Below, in pieces: positions 26,520 through 35,309 of a stretch of DNA of 64,000 bases; positions within the stretch are counted from its first letter, which is position 1, and each line of letters begins with the position of its first letter. The stretch covers positions 22,079-86,078 of the forward strand of contig NZ_JACXBP010000014.1 of NCBI RefSeq assembly GCF_014773485.1. The letters run 5' to 3'. The position numbers were made by a program, and so were the translations under genes. This DNA is from Erwinia aphidicola (GTDB lineage: Bacteria; Pseudomonadota; Gammaproteobacteria; Enterobacterales; Enterobacteriaceae). Under the pieces are notes generated by a model. It saw nothing but the letters and a program-made list of their open reading frames with translations, made no database searches and was not told the DNA's origin.

Positions 26520-27742
26520 TCAGGCGCACTTATCCAGAGCCGGTGCCTGAAGCCATCGTTTTTTTGCCATCCGATACAGCCTGTCTGAGAGCATTTTTGT
26601 GGCGTGCTCGCCCGCCATAGCGCCGGCAAAACGCAACCGGTCTTTGCAAAGAATGCACTGATACGGATCGGTGCCCAGGAACGCTTTCATCAACACAGCG
26701 AACCCCGGCTTCTGCGGTTTTTCGCGTGGCGTCATCTCCAGGGCTTCGTAGACTTTCGGCAGTAACGAGCCGCGCTTGCGGTTGGCCAGGAAGCCGTAGT
26801 AACCACCATTTTAAAATGTCGCGCCGGGATGTGGCTTATGTAACGCCACAGCATCTCTTCCTGGCTCAGTTTCTGGCGTTTGTGCTGCTGCGTGTTGTGA
26901 TCGTAATACTGGTGAACAACCGAACCGCCACGGTAATGACGGAGCTGTGACGCCGCCACCGGCGGACGCTTCAGATAACGGCCCAGGTATTTCACGCTGC
27001 GCCAGGCACCGCGGGTCTTTTTGGCGAAGTGGACTTTCCAGTGGCGCTGATATTGCGCCTGCAGGTAGCGCTTCCACTGCCTGGCATCGCGGATATGGCC
27101 GAAGCTGGGCAGCTTAGCGGGATTAACGCGATCGTAGCTGGCACGCAGCAGGCGGATAACGGCACCACGCCAGATGGCTTCAACCTGCTGTTTTTTGAAA
27201 AACAGATCGCGCCAGACGCCGTGCTTAACGTCGAGTCCGCCCCGGGTAATTGAGACGTGGATGTGCGGATGCTGATTGAGCTGGCGTCCGTAGGTGTGCA
27301 GCGCGCAGAAGATGCCGACCTCGACACCCAACTTTCGCGCGTGCCTGAGCATGGCGCGGGTGGCGCAGCGAAAGAGGTCGTTGAGCAGCGGCCAGTTGTT
27401 GTTGAAGAACGGCCACAGCAGGTGCGGCATGGTGAAGGTGATATGTTGCCAGTCGCAGTCGGGCAGGATGTGCTGCTGCTCGGCAATCCATTGCTCGGTG
27501 CCTTTAAGGCCACAACTGCTGCAGGCCCTGGACTTGCAGGTCTGACAGAGAAAACGAGAGTGCGTACAGTCAGGTGAACTGCAGCAATAGCGGCGCACGC
27601 CCATGGCGCAGGTTCCGCAGGCAAGCATGCGCTCGACGGAGAGTTTGGTCCAATCGGTGAGCTGATGGCCATTCTTCTCAAGGAAGCGTTCCCAGCCCTC
27701 ATCGTGTTGGAACAGAAGCTTTGCAGGGCGCGGTATGTACAT
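26520..27742 (-). pseudogene. IS91-family transposase, one-base frameshift
   Basis: A rolling-circle HUH transposase of the IS91/IS801 type. The N-terminal zinc-binding cysteines (CGTCAMG, CQTCKSRACSSCG) and the HUH motif in HPHIHVSITRGG are present, with a tyrosine motif YLGRYLKR. The main frame runs 27742-26732; the rest (YYGFLANRKRG ... ALDKCA) continues in another frame to 26520. The break is near 26808-26811, where ATGGTG is followed by GTTACTAC; one extra C would restore MVRYYGFLANRK. The element is therefore probably inactive unless the shift is a sequencing error. Start at MYIPRPAKLLF, codon 27742. Confidence 0.85.
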
Positions 27743-28087
27743 GAAACACAGTATAAAATGCGTCGAGGAAGGTGGAAAGGTCTTCGGCTGCGCAGCAGAC
27801 GAGCTCACGCAGCAGGCGTGCTACCGTTCGGTTTAATCAACAAAGCCACTCAAATACATAAAACCCCCATATCGAGGCATGATTTTTTAATTAATATGAA
27901 GCGATTTAATAAAAGACTATATATTTCAACAATAAGAAATAGAGGGAAATGAAAAAACGCCAGATAACGCCAGTACTTTCCGATTTTTATAAAAATAAAA
28001 GTTGAGAACAATGCTGTGGCAATGTATTAGTCTATCTGACAAAGAATTGTCACGAAGTTAACCAATGTCATAACAAAGGAGTTGTTT
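27743..28087. other. Gap between IS91-like gene and microcin remnant
   Basis: The first part probably belongs to the insertion element's origin end, but I cannot mark its boundary. From about 27,840 the sequence turns AT-rich and should contain the promoter of the microcin remnant. An AAAGGAG ribosome site lies at 28074-28080. Confidence 0.4.
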
Positions 28088-28397
28088 ATGAAAGTAATCG
28101 AAAGAGAGTTTTTAGCCGAAGTTTCTGGCGCAGGCGGTCGTAACGACCCACCCTTTAATTCAGAATGTAACAACAGCAGTAATGAGTGAGGGGCGGGGTC
28201 ACAAAATAAAGGTAACCCAAACTACAGTCAGAGTGTAGTGCATCCTGTAATAATGGTATGATCGGTGGAGTTATTGCCGGGGCAGATTTAGGCATGGCCG
28301 GTGGTACGTTTGCAGCGGTTGTTTCAGCGGTAACGGTGGTAATAATTCATCTGGAAGCTGTAACTCTGGTGGAATGGGCGGCTCCTGCACCCAATAA
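28088..28397 (+). pseudogene. Decayed class II microcin precursor (double-glycine leader)
   Basis: The first frame has a strong ribosome site and reads MKVIEREFLAEVSGAGG, a double-glycine-type microcin/bacteriocin leader, then RNDPPFNSECNNSSNE and a TGA at 28187. The coding pattern continues beyond it: GAGSQNKGNPNYSQS in the same frame, then ECSASCNNGMIGGVIAGADLG and MAGG in a second frame, then CSGCFSGNGGNNSSG and SCNSGGMGGSCTQ in a third frame, ending at 28397. The Gly/Ser/Asn/Cys-rich composition with a hydrophobic GxxxG core is typical of class II microcins. One nonsense codon and about two frameshifts break it. The truncated 33-residue product is unlikely to be active. Confidence 0.7.
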
Positions 28398-28445
28398 ATA
28401 ATCATCACCCGCTGCGTGTTTCGGGTGGGTCATAAGGAGGATAAA

Positions 28446-28673
28446 TTGAAGTTAATCTTAAAAAATTTAATATTACTCTTGTCAATAATGACTGGTTTTT
28501 TATTCCTAAGTGGTGTGGGTATTTATCCGGAATTCTTCACCTTTACACCTTCAGCTGAAGTGTCGAAATTTGTCATCACCATCAGCTCACTGATATCTTT
28601 TTCTTTACTGAGTCGTAGAATAATAAAATTAATTTTTAAAAATGACGATAAAATCATCGGTAAAACTGAATGA
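28446..28673 (+). CDS. Small two-helix membrane protein, probable microcin immunity
   Basis: A 75-residue protein starting at TTG 28446, placed 5 bases after a strong AAGGAGG ribosome site. It has two hydrophobic helices (NLILLLSIMTGFLFLSGVG, then KFVITISSLISFSLLS) and a lysine-rich C-terminus. It lies 48 bp after the microcin remnant. Size, topology and position fit a bacteriocin immunity protein, which protects the producer at the inner membrane. I do not recognise a specific family. It appears intact although the toxin gene is broken. Confidence 0.6.
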   Translation: MKLILKNLILLLSIMTGFLFLSGVGIYPEFFTFTPSAEVSKFVITISSLISFSLLSRRIIKLIFKNDDKIIGKTE

Positions 28674-29234
28674 CTAAAAAAGTTACGCATCGAGATTGGT
28701 TAAATTATGCGATTAATGTACAAAAATCTCCAATCTCCAATCTCCAATCTCCAAACTGCCCCCCTTATTCAACAAAGTCCTGTTAAACCCGCAGCTCGAA
28801 AAACCGCCAGAACCGGATCCCACCCCTCCCGACGGCGGATTTTCACCCTGACACTATATGTAGTGGCTGTCTAACCTGCCACAGGCACAAAGTAGAAAAG
28901 CACCTAATGAGGTCAGAAGTATAGAGATTCTAATTATAGAGCTCAAAAATTGGGGTCATACGAAATCGTCACTCAGGTACTACAGGGCGCCATCAATGGT
29001 ATAACGGATTCCTATACTGGGTGCAGCTCGGCTGCTCCTGGACAGTGCTTTAAGGCTACAATTTTCCAGCGATTTCTACCGGATTCACGACTGCATAGGG
29101 ATTGAAACTGGATGAATACTGGCTAGAGATAATTACCTGGAACTTGATCCTGCAGAAGCAGTTAAGACGCTGACAATTGACGACAAACGCATTTAAGTGT
29201 GAGTTATACCTAATATTAAAATATAAATAATCAC
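28674..29234. other. Region without a confident gene; contains AATCTCC repeats
   Basis: A 38-codon frame starts at 28670, overlapping the immunity stop as ATGA (MTKKVTHRDWLNYAI...), and runs into a 7-bp tandem repeat AATCTCC (four copies, 28725-28752). It may be a truncated gene. Further on, in-frame scraps such as YLELDPAEAVKTLTIDDKRI (ending near 29195) look like the tail of a lost gene. No complete gene is supported. Confidence 0.4.
28725..28752. repeat. Tandem heptamer AATCTCC x4
   Basis: Four exact copies of AATCTCC. It is related in content (AATC core) to the octamer arrays at 54.3 and 63-64 kb. Confidence 0.8.
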
Positions 29235-30272
29235 TTAAATTACACCGTCATCTTCTTCCATCAGTGCAACCATTGCGCCTTTATGCGCTTCAACCATACG
29301 TATATAGCGCATCACAGTCTGGGTTTGAGTCCAGGTGCCTTCCTGCATAATCTGGGCGAGTGGAACGCCCTTTCTGGCCATATCCTGTGCGGCCCCCACG
29401 CGCGCACTGTGTCCGCTCCAGCCTGCGTAACGTCCCTTGTTGGTTTTCACATGCTCTTTTTCGCAGATCGCTTTTCGGGCGCGACAAAAGATATCTTCAA
29501 GACTCGGCGCACTCATAGGGGTCGTAGTCACACTGACAATCTTATTAGAACGGTGAATAGGGCAGAACAGCACCGCATCAGGTTCGTCGTTCAGTCCGGC
29601 GGCGTCAATCCATTCTGTTAAACGCTGAGATGAGCGAGCACTCAACGCTTTAACAATGCCACCAGAATGAAGAATGGTTTTAGTCCAACCGACATCAAGG
29701 ATGATTCGGCCGTCCTCAGTTCGGTTAATATCTCTCACTCGCAGGCGCGACATCTCGCTCATTCGAAGAAGTGTACTATATGCCACATGCAAAAATGCCA
29801 AATCACGTTTCAGCTGCAGGCGAGGTGAAGCTTGCCATATTTTATCAAGCCGATTGAGGTCTACCCTGCAGAAGGGTACCGCCTGGCCAGTACGTTCACC
29901 GGATGATACTGCCTTACGGTTAATTTTCTTCCTGGCACGCACCACAACGGGCGAGACGTTAGGGGGAATGAAGCCGGCGTTACGGTGTAACATAGAAATT
30001 AGAGCTGCATGCGTTGAAATCGTAGACGCTGCCCGGCCAGCATTCTGCAGATGCAGCAGATAATCCTGCAGATCTTCCGCCAACATCGGCAGGAATGAAC
30101 GATGGTTTTCTTGTGCCCAGCGCCAACACACCCGCATGATGCTGAGGAGCTGTTTCCACGTGTTAGACGAGAATGCCTCTCGCTGGTTAACGAAGGAGGC
30201 GAGTCTTTGCGAAATGTCTTCATCCATTGATGTCAGCAAGTTGGGGCTGCTGAACCCGGCAATCTGAGTCAT
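29235..30272 (-). CDS. cre: Cre-like tyrosine recombinase
   Basis: A 345-residue tyrosine recombinase with end-to-end likeness to phage P1 Cre (343 residues): AFSSNTWKQLLSIMRVCWRWA, VRDINRTEDGRIILDVGWTKT, WSGHSARVGAAQDMARKGV, IMQEGTWTQTQTVMRYIR. The catalytic set is visible: the Arg region LLRMSEMSRLR, Lys in WTKT, HSAR (His/Arg), Trp in GTWTQ and the nucleophile Tyr in MRYIR. Cre on P1 resolves plasmid dimers at loxP, so the likely role here is multimer resolution of this low-copy plasmid. A matching 34-bp site lies 224 bp upstream. Confidence 0.92.
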   Translation of the reverse strand: MTQIAGFSSPNLLTSMDEDISQRLASFVNQREAFSSNTWKQLLSIMRVCWRWAQENHRSFLPMLAEDLQDYLLHLQNAGRAASTISTHAALISMLHRNAGFIPPNVSPVVVRARKKINRKAVSSGERTGQAVPFCRVDLNRLDKIWQASPRLQLKRDLAFLHVAYSTLLRMSEMSRLRVRDINRTEDGRIILDVGWTKTILHSGGIVKALSARSSQRLTEWIDAAGLNDEPDAVLFCPIHRSNKIVSVTTTPMSAPSLEDIFCRARKAICEKEHVKTNKGRYAGWSGHSARVGAAQDMARKGVPLAQIMQEGTWTQTQTVMRYIRMVEAHKGAMVALMEEDDGVI

Positions 30273-30746
30273 ATTGGTCAGTATTCATCCAGCCAGAGAT
30301 TGGCAACGCTACGTGAAATCTGAATAATTCGCAGGGGTATCGTCCTCAAAACTTTACGTAGCGATGCCGATATTTTAATCATTTATAAAGCGGGCATTTC
30401 GCCAGCCTGAGCGTGTCGGATATCTGTTGATACCAAAAGCCTCCTGAGCAGGATCTGGCCCAGATCCACATGATACAGGGATTCATTGCTTATGTCTGGC
30501 CTTATATAATCTTAATTATATAAGGTTAGGATATTATCCTTCGGGATGCGATTTTTTAAAGTGATTATTAATCGCTCACTGCGAAGGGTATGAGTCAAAA
30601 GGGTTAAGTAATGAGGTCAAAGTTGCTGGATGTGCAGAGGGATGTTAATTTAACATAAGATGTATTATGTGTACTACTTATGTCAGTCCAAAGCAATGAT
30701 GTCGTGCTTGTTTCCAGCTCTGCTCATCTGCCGGCATCTTATGAAT
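30273..30746. other. Intergenic region between cre and GH5 gene
   Basis: Holds the lox-like site and the probable cre promoter. No gene is supported. A GGATATTATCC palindrome lies just right of the site, at 30530-30540. Confidence 0.5.
30496..30529. other. lox-like recombination site
   Basis: Left arm CTGGCCTTATATA (30496-30508), spacer ATCTTAAT (30509-30516), right arm TATATAAGGTTAG (30517-30529). The arms are inverted repeats matching at 11 of 13 positions with an asymmetric 8-bp spacer, the exact 13-8-13 geometry of P1 loxP. The right arm, inverted, shares about 9 of 13 bases with the loxP arm. It is located upstream of the Cre-like gene, as loxP is in P1. Confidence 0.7.
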
Positions 30747-31967
30747 TCATTTCGGGCCAGCTTTTATTCTGCCGTGCTCCAGACGCTGGCGAATGGGTTC
30801 AAACTCAGGCCCCGGATGACGCGGTAAGGTGTCCGCAGTATGTTGCTCCATGGCCTGCCAGTACGACCACGGCACCTTACGTTTGCCGAGTTCGTAGTCC
30901 ATGGCATCCCAGCTGTCTTCGCGGAAGCTGTAAAAGGCCCAGTGCGACTGCTTTTTATCCAGTACCTGCAGCACATCCTCCAGGTACTGCTGGCATCCCG
31001 GCAGCATGCGGATACAGCCGAACTCTCCGGCTACCATCCGGCTGGCCGGTATATGCTGTTGTTCAGCCCAAATAAAAGGTTGTTGCAGATACTGTGCTAC
31101 GCGCTGCGCGTTCCACATCTCTTTTCCCGTACCGAAGAGGACCACTCCGGGATACGAGTACGGTTTTTTGCGCTTAAGATTTGGCCCACTGGTGGCGGCG
31201 TAGGGTTCATACATATGAAAACTGTACAGCACACGCGTGTCGTCCAACGCCGCGGGCCAGTAGCCAAACCCGTCAGCTGCACCATACCAACCACCGTCTA
31301 CCATGACAGGCGTAAGCGGATCTACTTCGCGAATAGCGCTAATCAGCATCTGATAAAATGCCGGCAGATCGCGTGCGCTGCCCTGATAATGCTGGTACCA
31401 GCGCTGCATCTCTTCGATGCCGGCGTGTTCGGCAAGCCCGGCACGCTTTTCTGGTGCGGGCTCATTAATCAGGTTATAGGCTGCCACCCCGGGAACATCC
31501 TTCAGCGCCGCAGCCAGGTCGCGCCAGAAAGCCGCACTCTGCTTCCAGTAGCTTTTGTCCTGCCACAAACGGTCATCAAATTTCCCCCCGTTATTTTGCG
31601 ACCAGCGCATACCGGGCAGGCTCAGCGGGGAGATGACTACTTTGAGGCCTGAATCATGTGCTTTTTTTAGCGTGGCCTTCAGCGTGCTGAGATCCGCAGG
31701 CTGTAGCCCCCGATAATGATCAGCATCGCCCATCAGAAAGTCACGCTGCTGGGGGTGCCATTTGTCATAGGACAAACGTACCCAGCTGGCACCGTAGCCA
31801 CGTAATGCAGCAAAATAGGCCTTGTCCGGCGGCAGGCGGTTAAAGCTGTTGCCTCCATGACGCGGGCTGTCCCAGAAGGTGATCTCATCGGCGGCACGCG
31901 AGAAACCAGACAGTATTCCCCAGAGCAACAGGGCCAGGCACAGCGATACGGGCAGATTTTTCATCAT
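30747..31967 (-). CDS. GH5-family secreted glycosidase (cellulase-like)
   Basis: A 406-residue secreted glycoside hydrolase. A signal peptide (MMKNLPVSLCLALLLWGILSG, cleavage near SRAA) precedes a TIM-barrel domain with family GH5 landmarks: GASWVRLSYDKW, AYNLINEPAP (acid/base Glu), VLYSFHMYEP, MVAGEFGCIRM (nucleophile Glu) and WAFYSFREDSWDAMDYELG. The substrate, probably a beta-1,4-glucan or related polymer, is not certain. It lies 91 bp after a DUF2861-like gene and on the same strand as a sensor kinase and regulator, so it may be part of that regulon. Confidence 0.88.
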   Translation of the reverse strand: MMKNLPVSLCLALLLWGILSGFSRAADEITFWDSPRHGGNSFNRLPPDKAYFAALRGYGASWVRLSYDKWHPQQRDFLMGDADHYRGLQPADLSTLKATLKKAHDSGLKVVISPLSLPGMRWSQNNGGKFDDRLWQDKSYWKQSAAFWRDLAAALKDVPGVAAYNLINEPAPEKRAGLAEHAGIEEMQRWYQHYQGSARDLPAFYQMLISAIREVDPLTPVMVDGGWYGAADGFGYWPAALDDTRVLYSFHMYEPYAATSGPNLKRKKPYSYPGVVLFGTGKEMWNAQRVAQYLQQPFIWAEQQHIPASRMVAGEFGCIRMLPGCQQYLEDVLQVLDKKQSHWAFYSFREDSWDAMDYELGKRKVPWSYWQAMEQHTADTLPRHPGPEFEPIRQRLEHGRIKAGPK

Positions 31968-32058
31968 CGTTATCTCTCTTATCTTGAAATGATGAGAGGC
32001 AGTATCCCCTGCGCCGGAAGCCGAATTGTCAGAGCAATGTCAGAATATGCCCGCGCCC

Positions 32059-32889
32059 TCAGTTTTTCAGCGTGAGTAGCGGTCCGGCCATGCGGTGTTC
32101 AAAACGCAGCGTGACCCCGCCCCGCGCTTCCACGCGGATCACGGAAGCAGTGCCCCATAAATTTTCTGCATCATCACGCGGCGGCCAGTTATGTAGCTGG
32201 AGGTCATCGCTGCGATGCCACGCTACCTGCGCAAAGCTATCGCGCCTTAACAGTGCCTGCTCCAGCCAGGGAGCAGGGCAGGAAGCCGCTACTGTCGGAG
32301 GATGTAGCTTAATCTTTCCCTGCTGAAGCTGTATCCAGTTAAGATGGTTGCTGCCCTGTAAAGCCAGCGGCTGCTGCCACATTTCACTGCCGGAACGCAC
32401 CGTCAGCAGATAGATACCGGCGGCTAACGGTTTATTCAGGTCCTGGCTTTGAATGCTGAACCCATCACTGCCGTTATATTCTTGCTCAGCTCCCGCCATT
32501 AAATCCCTGCCGTCCGGGGAAGAGAGCACGACACGTAACTGACGAGACGGGCTGTTCCCACTCAGCTGCACCCGGTAAATACGGTTGAGGGGCATATCGC
32601 GCTGGATCAGCGACAACGAGGGGTGATCCAGCCAGTCCGGGATTGCTACCGGCAGGTCATTGCCACACTGGACTGTGATCAATGCATCCAGCGCCTGTAG
32701 CCATGCATCACGCTGCGCCGCACTACTTATCTGAGGCCAGCTGATAAGCAGCTGTTGCCAGGCCAGATCGCTGCGCTTAGTGAGAAGCGCGTGATAGAGC
32801 GGTGTCAGCGGCGTGGCGGGCAGCGTGACGGCTGCGATTCCAGTGGGGAGAAGCAGCCCGACGATAAACGTTAGAAACGGACGCATCAA
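32059..32889 (-). CDS. DUF2861-like secreted protein (VxrC-type)
   Basis: A 276-residue exported protein with a signal peptide (MMRPFLTFIVGLLLPTGIAA). I recognise it as similar to the DUF2861 family, represented by VxrC in Vibrio, mainly from the pattern TPLTPLYHALLTKRSDLAWQQLL and its position directly after a response regulator. A beta-rich middle (YRVQLSGNSPSRQLRVVLSS, GIYLLTVRSGSEMW) suggests a periplasmic binding or sensing module. Its start overlaps the regulator stop by four bases. The function is unknown in the family. Confidence 0.6.
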   Translation of the reverse strand: MMRPFLTFIVGLLLPTGIAAVTLPATPLTPLYHALLTKRSDLAWQQLLISWPQISSAAQRDAWLQALDALITVQCGNDLPVAIPDWLDHPSLSLIQRDMPLNRIYRVQLSGNSPSRQLRVVLSSPDGRDLMAGAEQEYNGSDGFSIQSQDLNKPLAAGIYLLTVRSGSEMWQQPLALQGSNHLNWIQLQQGKIKLHPPTVAASCPAPWLEQALLRRDSFAQVAWHRSDDLQLHNWPPRDDAENLWGTASVIRVEARGGVTLRFEHRMAGPLLTLKN

Positions 32890-33542
32890 GGCAGTTTTTC
32901 CAGACGATAACCGACACCGCGCACGCTGCTGATAGCGATATCCGGCAGCTTCTGCCGCAGCTGTAAAATATGGGTATCCACGGTGCGGGTCGAGGGAAAA
33001 CTTTGGTAGCCCCAGACCTGATTCAGCAGTTCGTCACGGGTAAACACCCGTCCGGTCATTTGCACCAGCGTTGACAGGAGTGAGAATTCCGTTGCCGTCA
33101 GGGTAACCTCTCTTTTTTGCCAAATCACGGCCTGCCTTGATGGGAAAAGCTGAAGTTCCCCGACCGTAAGCTGCCCCTCGCCCAATGTACGCAACTGAGC
33201 ACGAATGCGCGCCAGTAGTTCGACATGCGCAAAAGGTTTAGTCAGATAGTCGCGGGCCCCGGCTTCAAGACCATCAACCCGGTCATCAATACTGGCGCGA
33301 GCGGTCAGCACAATCACCGGCAGCGCTTTTTTTGCCAGCCATCGCGGGAGAAAACGCAGGCTGTCACCGTCGGATAACTGCCGGTCGAGGATAACCAGCC
33401 CGGCCAGATTCCACAGGTGCGATACCGCTGCTGTTTCGCGCGTCCAGTGGCAGATAAACCCTTCCTGCCGCAGGAAGGAGGTCAACCCCTCACCAAGTGC
33501 AAGATCGTCCTCTATCAGCAACAGCGTATTATTGCTTGTCAC
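32886..33542 (-). CDS. OmpR-family response regulator (VxrB-like)
   Basis: A 218-residue two-component regulator. The receiver domain (1-115) has acidic LLIEDDLALGEG, phosphoacceptor Asp in LVILDRQLSDGDSL, VIVLTARAS and the lysine in YLTKPF. The C-terminal winged helix has LTATEFSLLSTLVQMTGRVFTRDELLNQVWG and the recognition-helix region TVDTHILQLRQKL. It overlaps the sensor kinase by 14 bp upstream and the DUF2861-like gene by 4 bp downstream. Confidence 0.9.
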   Translation of the reverse strand: MTSNNTLLLIEDDLALGEGLTSFLRQEGFICHWTRETAAVSHLWNLAGLVILDRQLSDGDSLRFLPRWLAKKALPVIVLTARASIDDRVDGLEAGARDYLTKPFAHVELLARIRAQLRTLGEGQLTVGELQLFPSRQAVIWQKREVTLTATEFSLLSTLVQMTGRVFTRDELLNQVWGYQSFPSTRTVDTHILQLRQKLPDIAISSVRGVGYRLEKLP

Positions 33543-34929
33543 AAGGCAGCTCCAGAGTGAAGGTGGTAGGTGGCCCGCTGAGCGTCAGGCGCCCCTTAAG
33601 TCGCCAGATAATGCGTCTGACAATCGCCAGTCCGAGGCCCATCCCGGACTGCGCTGAAAGAGACCGCCCCAGGTGGGGTAAACGCGGTGACTGCAGTGAA
33701 CCTGCATCCGTCACCCGCAAAGTGAGCCGCCCTTTACCCCACTCTGCGCTCAGACGAACCGGGGCGCGTCCGTGGCGAAAGGCATTATCCAAGAGGTTAT
33801 TCAGACACAGGGTGACCCAATATATTGGCAGTGCGACCCGGCGATCGCTGGCGAGGCAAAACGTCAGCCCGGGCCAGCATCCCGTTATATGGCTAAGCCA
33901 GTCGCTCAGTAACAGCGCGGTGGGGGCCTCCAGCACCTTCCGCCGACTGTCACCAGTCAGATAGTGCTGGCTGGCTTCAGCCATCTGCCGCATGCGCTGC
34001 ACGCAATCCGCCAGCGCGGCAAAACCGGACTGTGCAGGCAGCGGCAGAGTGTCGAAATCACGACGAAAATCTTCCACCACGTTGCCCAGGCGGGCGATGG
34101 GCGTGCGCAGTTCATGCGTCAGCATCTGCAGGATAAAGCGATGCCGCTGCTGCAAACGTCGCCGCTGCCAGGCAAACCAGATCAGGGATACAGACGCCAT
34201 GATTGCCGCACCGGTCAGTAACGATCGCCAGCCTGCGCTGCTCTCAACGCCTGGTATGATGCAAAGCGTGCTCAGGGCAATATCACAACGCCCGCCAGCA
34301 GCAAGTAATGTTATTCCTGCGCGTCTGGCTAGTGGCTGCCAGACCTGGGGCGCGTATAGCAGCCACTGTTGATGATGTAATCGCCACAGCGTGCCGTTCT
34401 GCATCAGCCAGCCCTGCCCACTTGCCAACGCATCAAGGTTCTCATCAGATAGCAGGCCAATGCCTCCCAGCGCCTGCGGTCTTTCCCGCACGTGTAGCAC
34501 CTTTTCCAGCGCAGCACGCTGCTCAGGGTGGCGCTGCAAGTAGTACCAGGCGTTGCTTCCTCCAAGCGGAGAGACGGGATGTGCGGCAAACCAGTCAGCC
34601 GTAAGCAGCGTGTCATGACACAATGCCAGCGCCAGCTGACGGCTCGCCCTGGGTACCTCACGAAGTGACCCGGTACAGCGCTGCTGATAATGGTACAACG
34701 CCGACAATACCGGTAATGGCACGTCGTCAAAGTCGGGATAAAGTGAAGAAGGGCGTAATAGCAACGGGTCCAGCTGTTGCAGCGTGCTGAGCGGGATCGC
34801 TATGCGAGTCGGAGCCTGTTCGAGCGCGGAGAAAAACTGTTCGGCAGACTGAGAAAGCGGCAGCGGCGCACAGGCGGCGATCAACAGTGAACAGACTGTC
34901 AGCAGCGACAGCATCTTGCTTCGTTCCAT
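33529..34929 (-). CDS. Sensor histidine kinase with DUF3404-like sensor (VxrA-like)
   Basis: A 466-residue membrane kinase. It has a signal/first helix (MLSLLTVCSLLIAACAPLP), a periplasmic sensor region of about 220 residues with paired cysteines (CTGSL, LCHD, RCDIALSTLC), a second helix (LLTGAAIMASVSLIWFAW) and a kinase core: LTHELRTPIARL (H-box), LCLNNLLDNAFRHG (N-box) and SGMGLGLAIVRRI (G-box). Together with the neighbouring genes it resembles VxrA/WigK of Vibrio, which responds to cell-wall damage. That signal is not demonstrated here. ATG 34929 is chosen for GGAGAG upstream. Confidence 0.8.
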   Translation of the reverse strand: MERSKMLSLLTVCSLLIAACAPLPLSQSAEQFFSALEQAPTRIAIPLSTLQQLDPLLLRPSSLYPDFDDVPLPVLSALYHYQQRCTGSLREVPRASRQLALALCHDTLLTADWFAAHPVSPLGGSNAWYYLQRHPEQRAALEKVLHVRERPQALGGIGLLSDENLDALASGQGWLMQNGTLWRLHHQQWLLYAPQVWQPLARRAGITLLAAGGRCDIALSTLCIIPGVESSAGWRSLLTGAAIMASVSLIWFAWQRRRLQQRHRFILQMLTHELRTPIARLGNVVEDFRRDFDTLPLPAQSGFAALADCVQRMRQMAEASQHYLTGDSRRKVLEAPTALLLSDWLSHITGCWPGLTFCLASDRRVALPIYWVTLCLNNLLDNAFRHGRAPVRLSAEWGKGRLTLRVTDAGSLQSPRLPHLGRSLSAQSGMGLGLAIVRRIIWRLKGRLTLSGPPTTFTLELPCDKQ

Positions 34930-35309
34930 GCGCACTCTCCACCGATCGCTGAGGCGCAGATAACTAACAAAAAAACGGTCCATGATAAACAAGATATTGT
35001 TAATAACGCGAGTTCGGTCATGGAAATGGGCAGGCTACTATTTCTGCTCACCCGCCGCCAATGCGCTTAATCAACCAGCGAATTGACGTCCTCCCCTCCC
35101 TGAAGAACGGGCTTTTACCGCGCACCTGATAAACTGCACCATTTCCCTGTAAAACAGCTTTTGCCAACCAACTAACTCCATAATTTCATAGTTTGTATCG
35201 ATATTAAGCTGTTAAACCCCATGATTATGGATTTAATTATTTTGCCACAATTACTACTTAACTCTATAATAACGTGTATTAACCTCATATTTTAAAGATA
35301 AGCATTATT
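34930..35309. promoter_or_regulatory. Divergent region between kinase and hipBA, with palindrome
   Basis: AT-rich divergent promoters. A TAATA-ACGTG-TATTA palindrome at 35267-35281 lies about 30 bp before hipB and is a candidate autoregulatory operator. No gene is seen in the region. Confidence 0.45.

Noticed and set aside
30509..30516. Reading the lox-like site simply as a transcription terminator
   Set aside because: The stem is AT-rich with no following T-run, and the 13-8-13 geometry beside a Cre gene is a better explanation.
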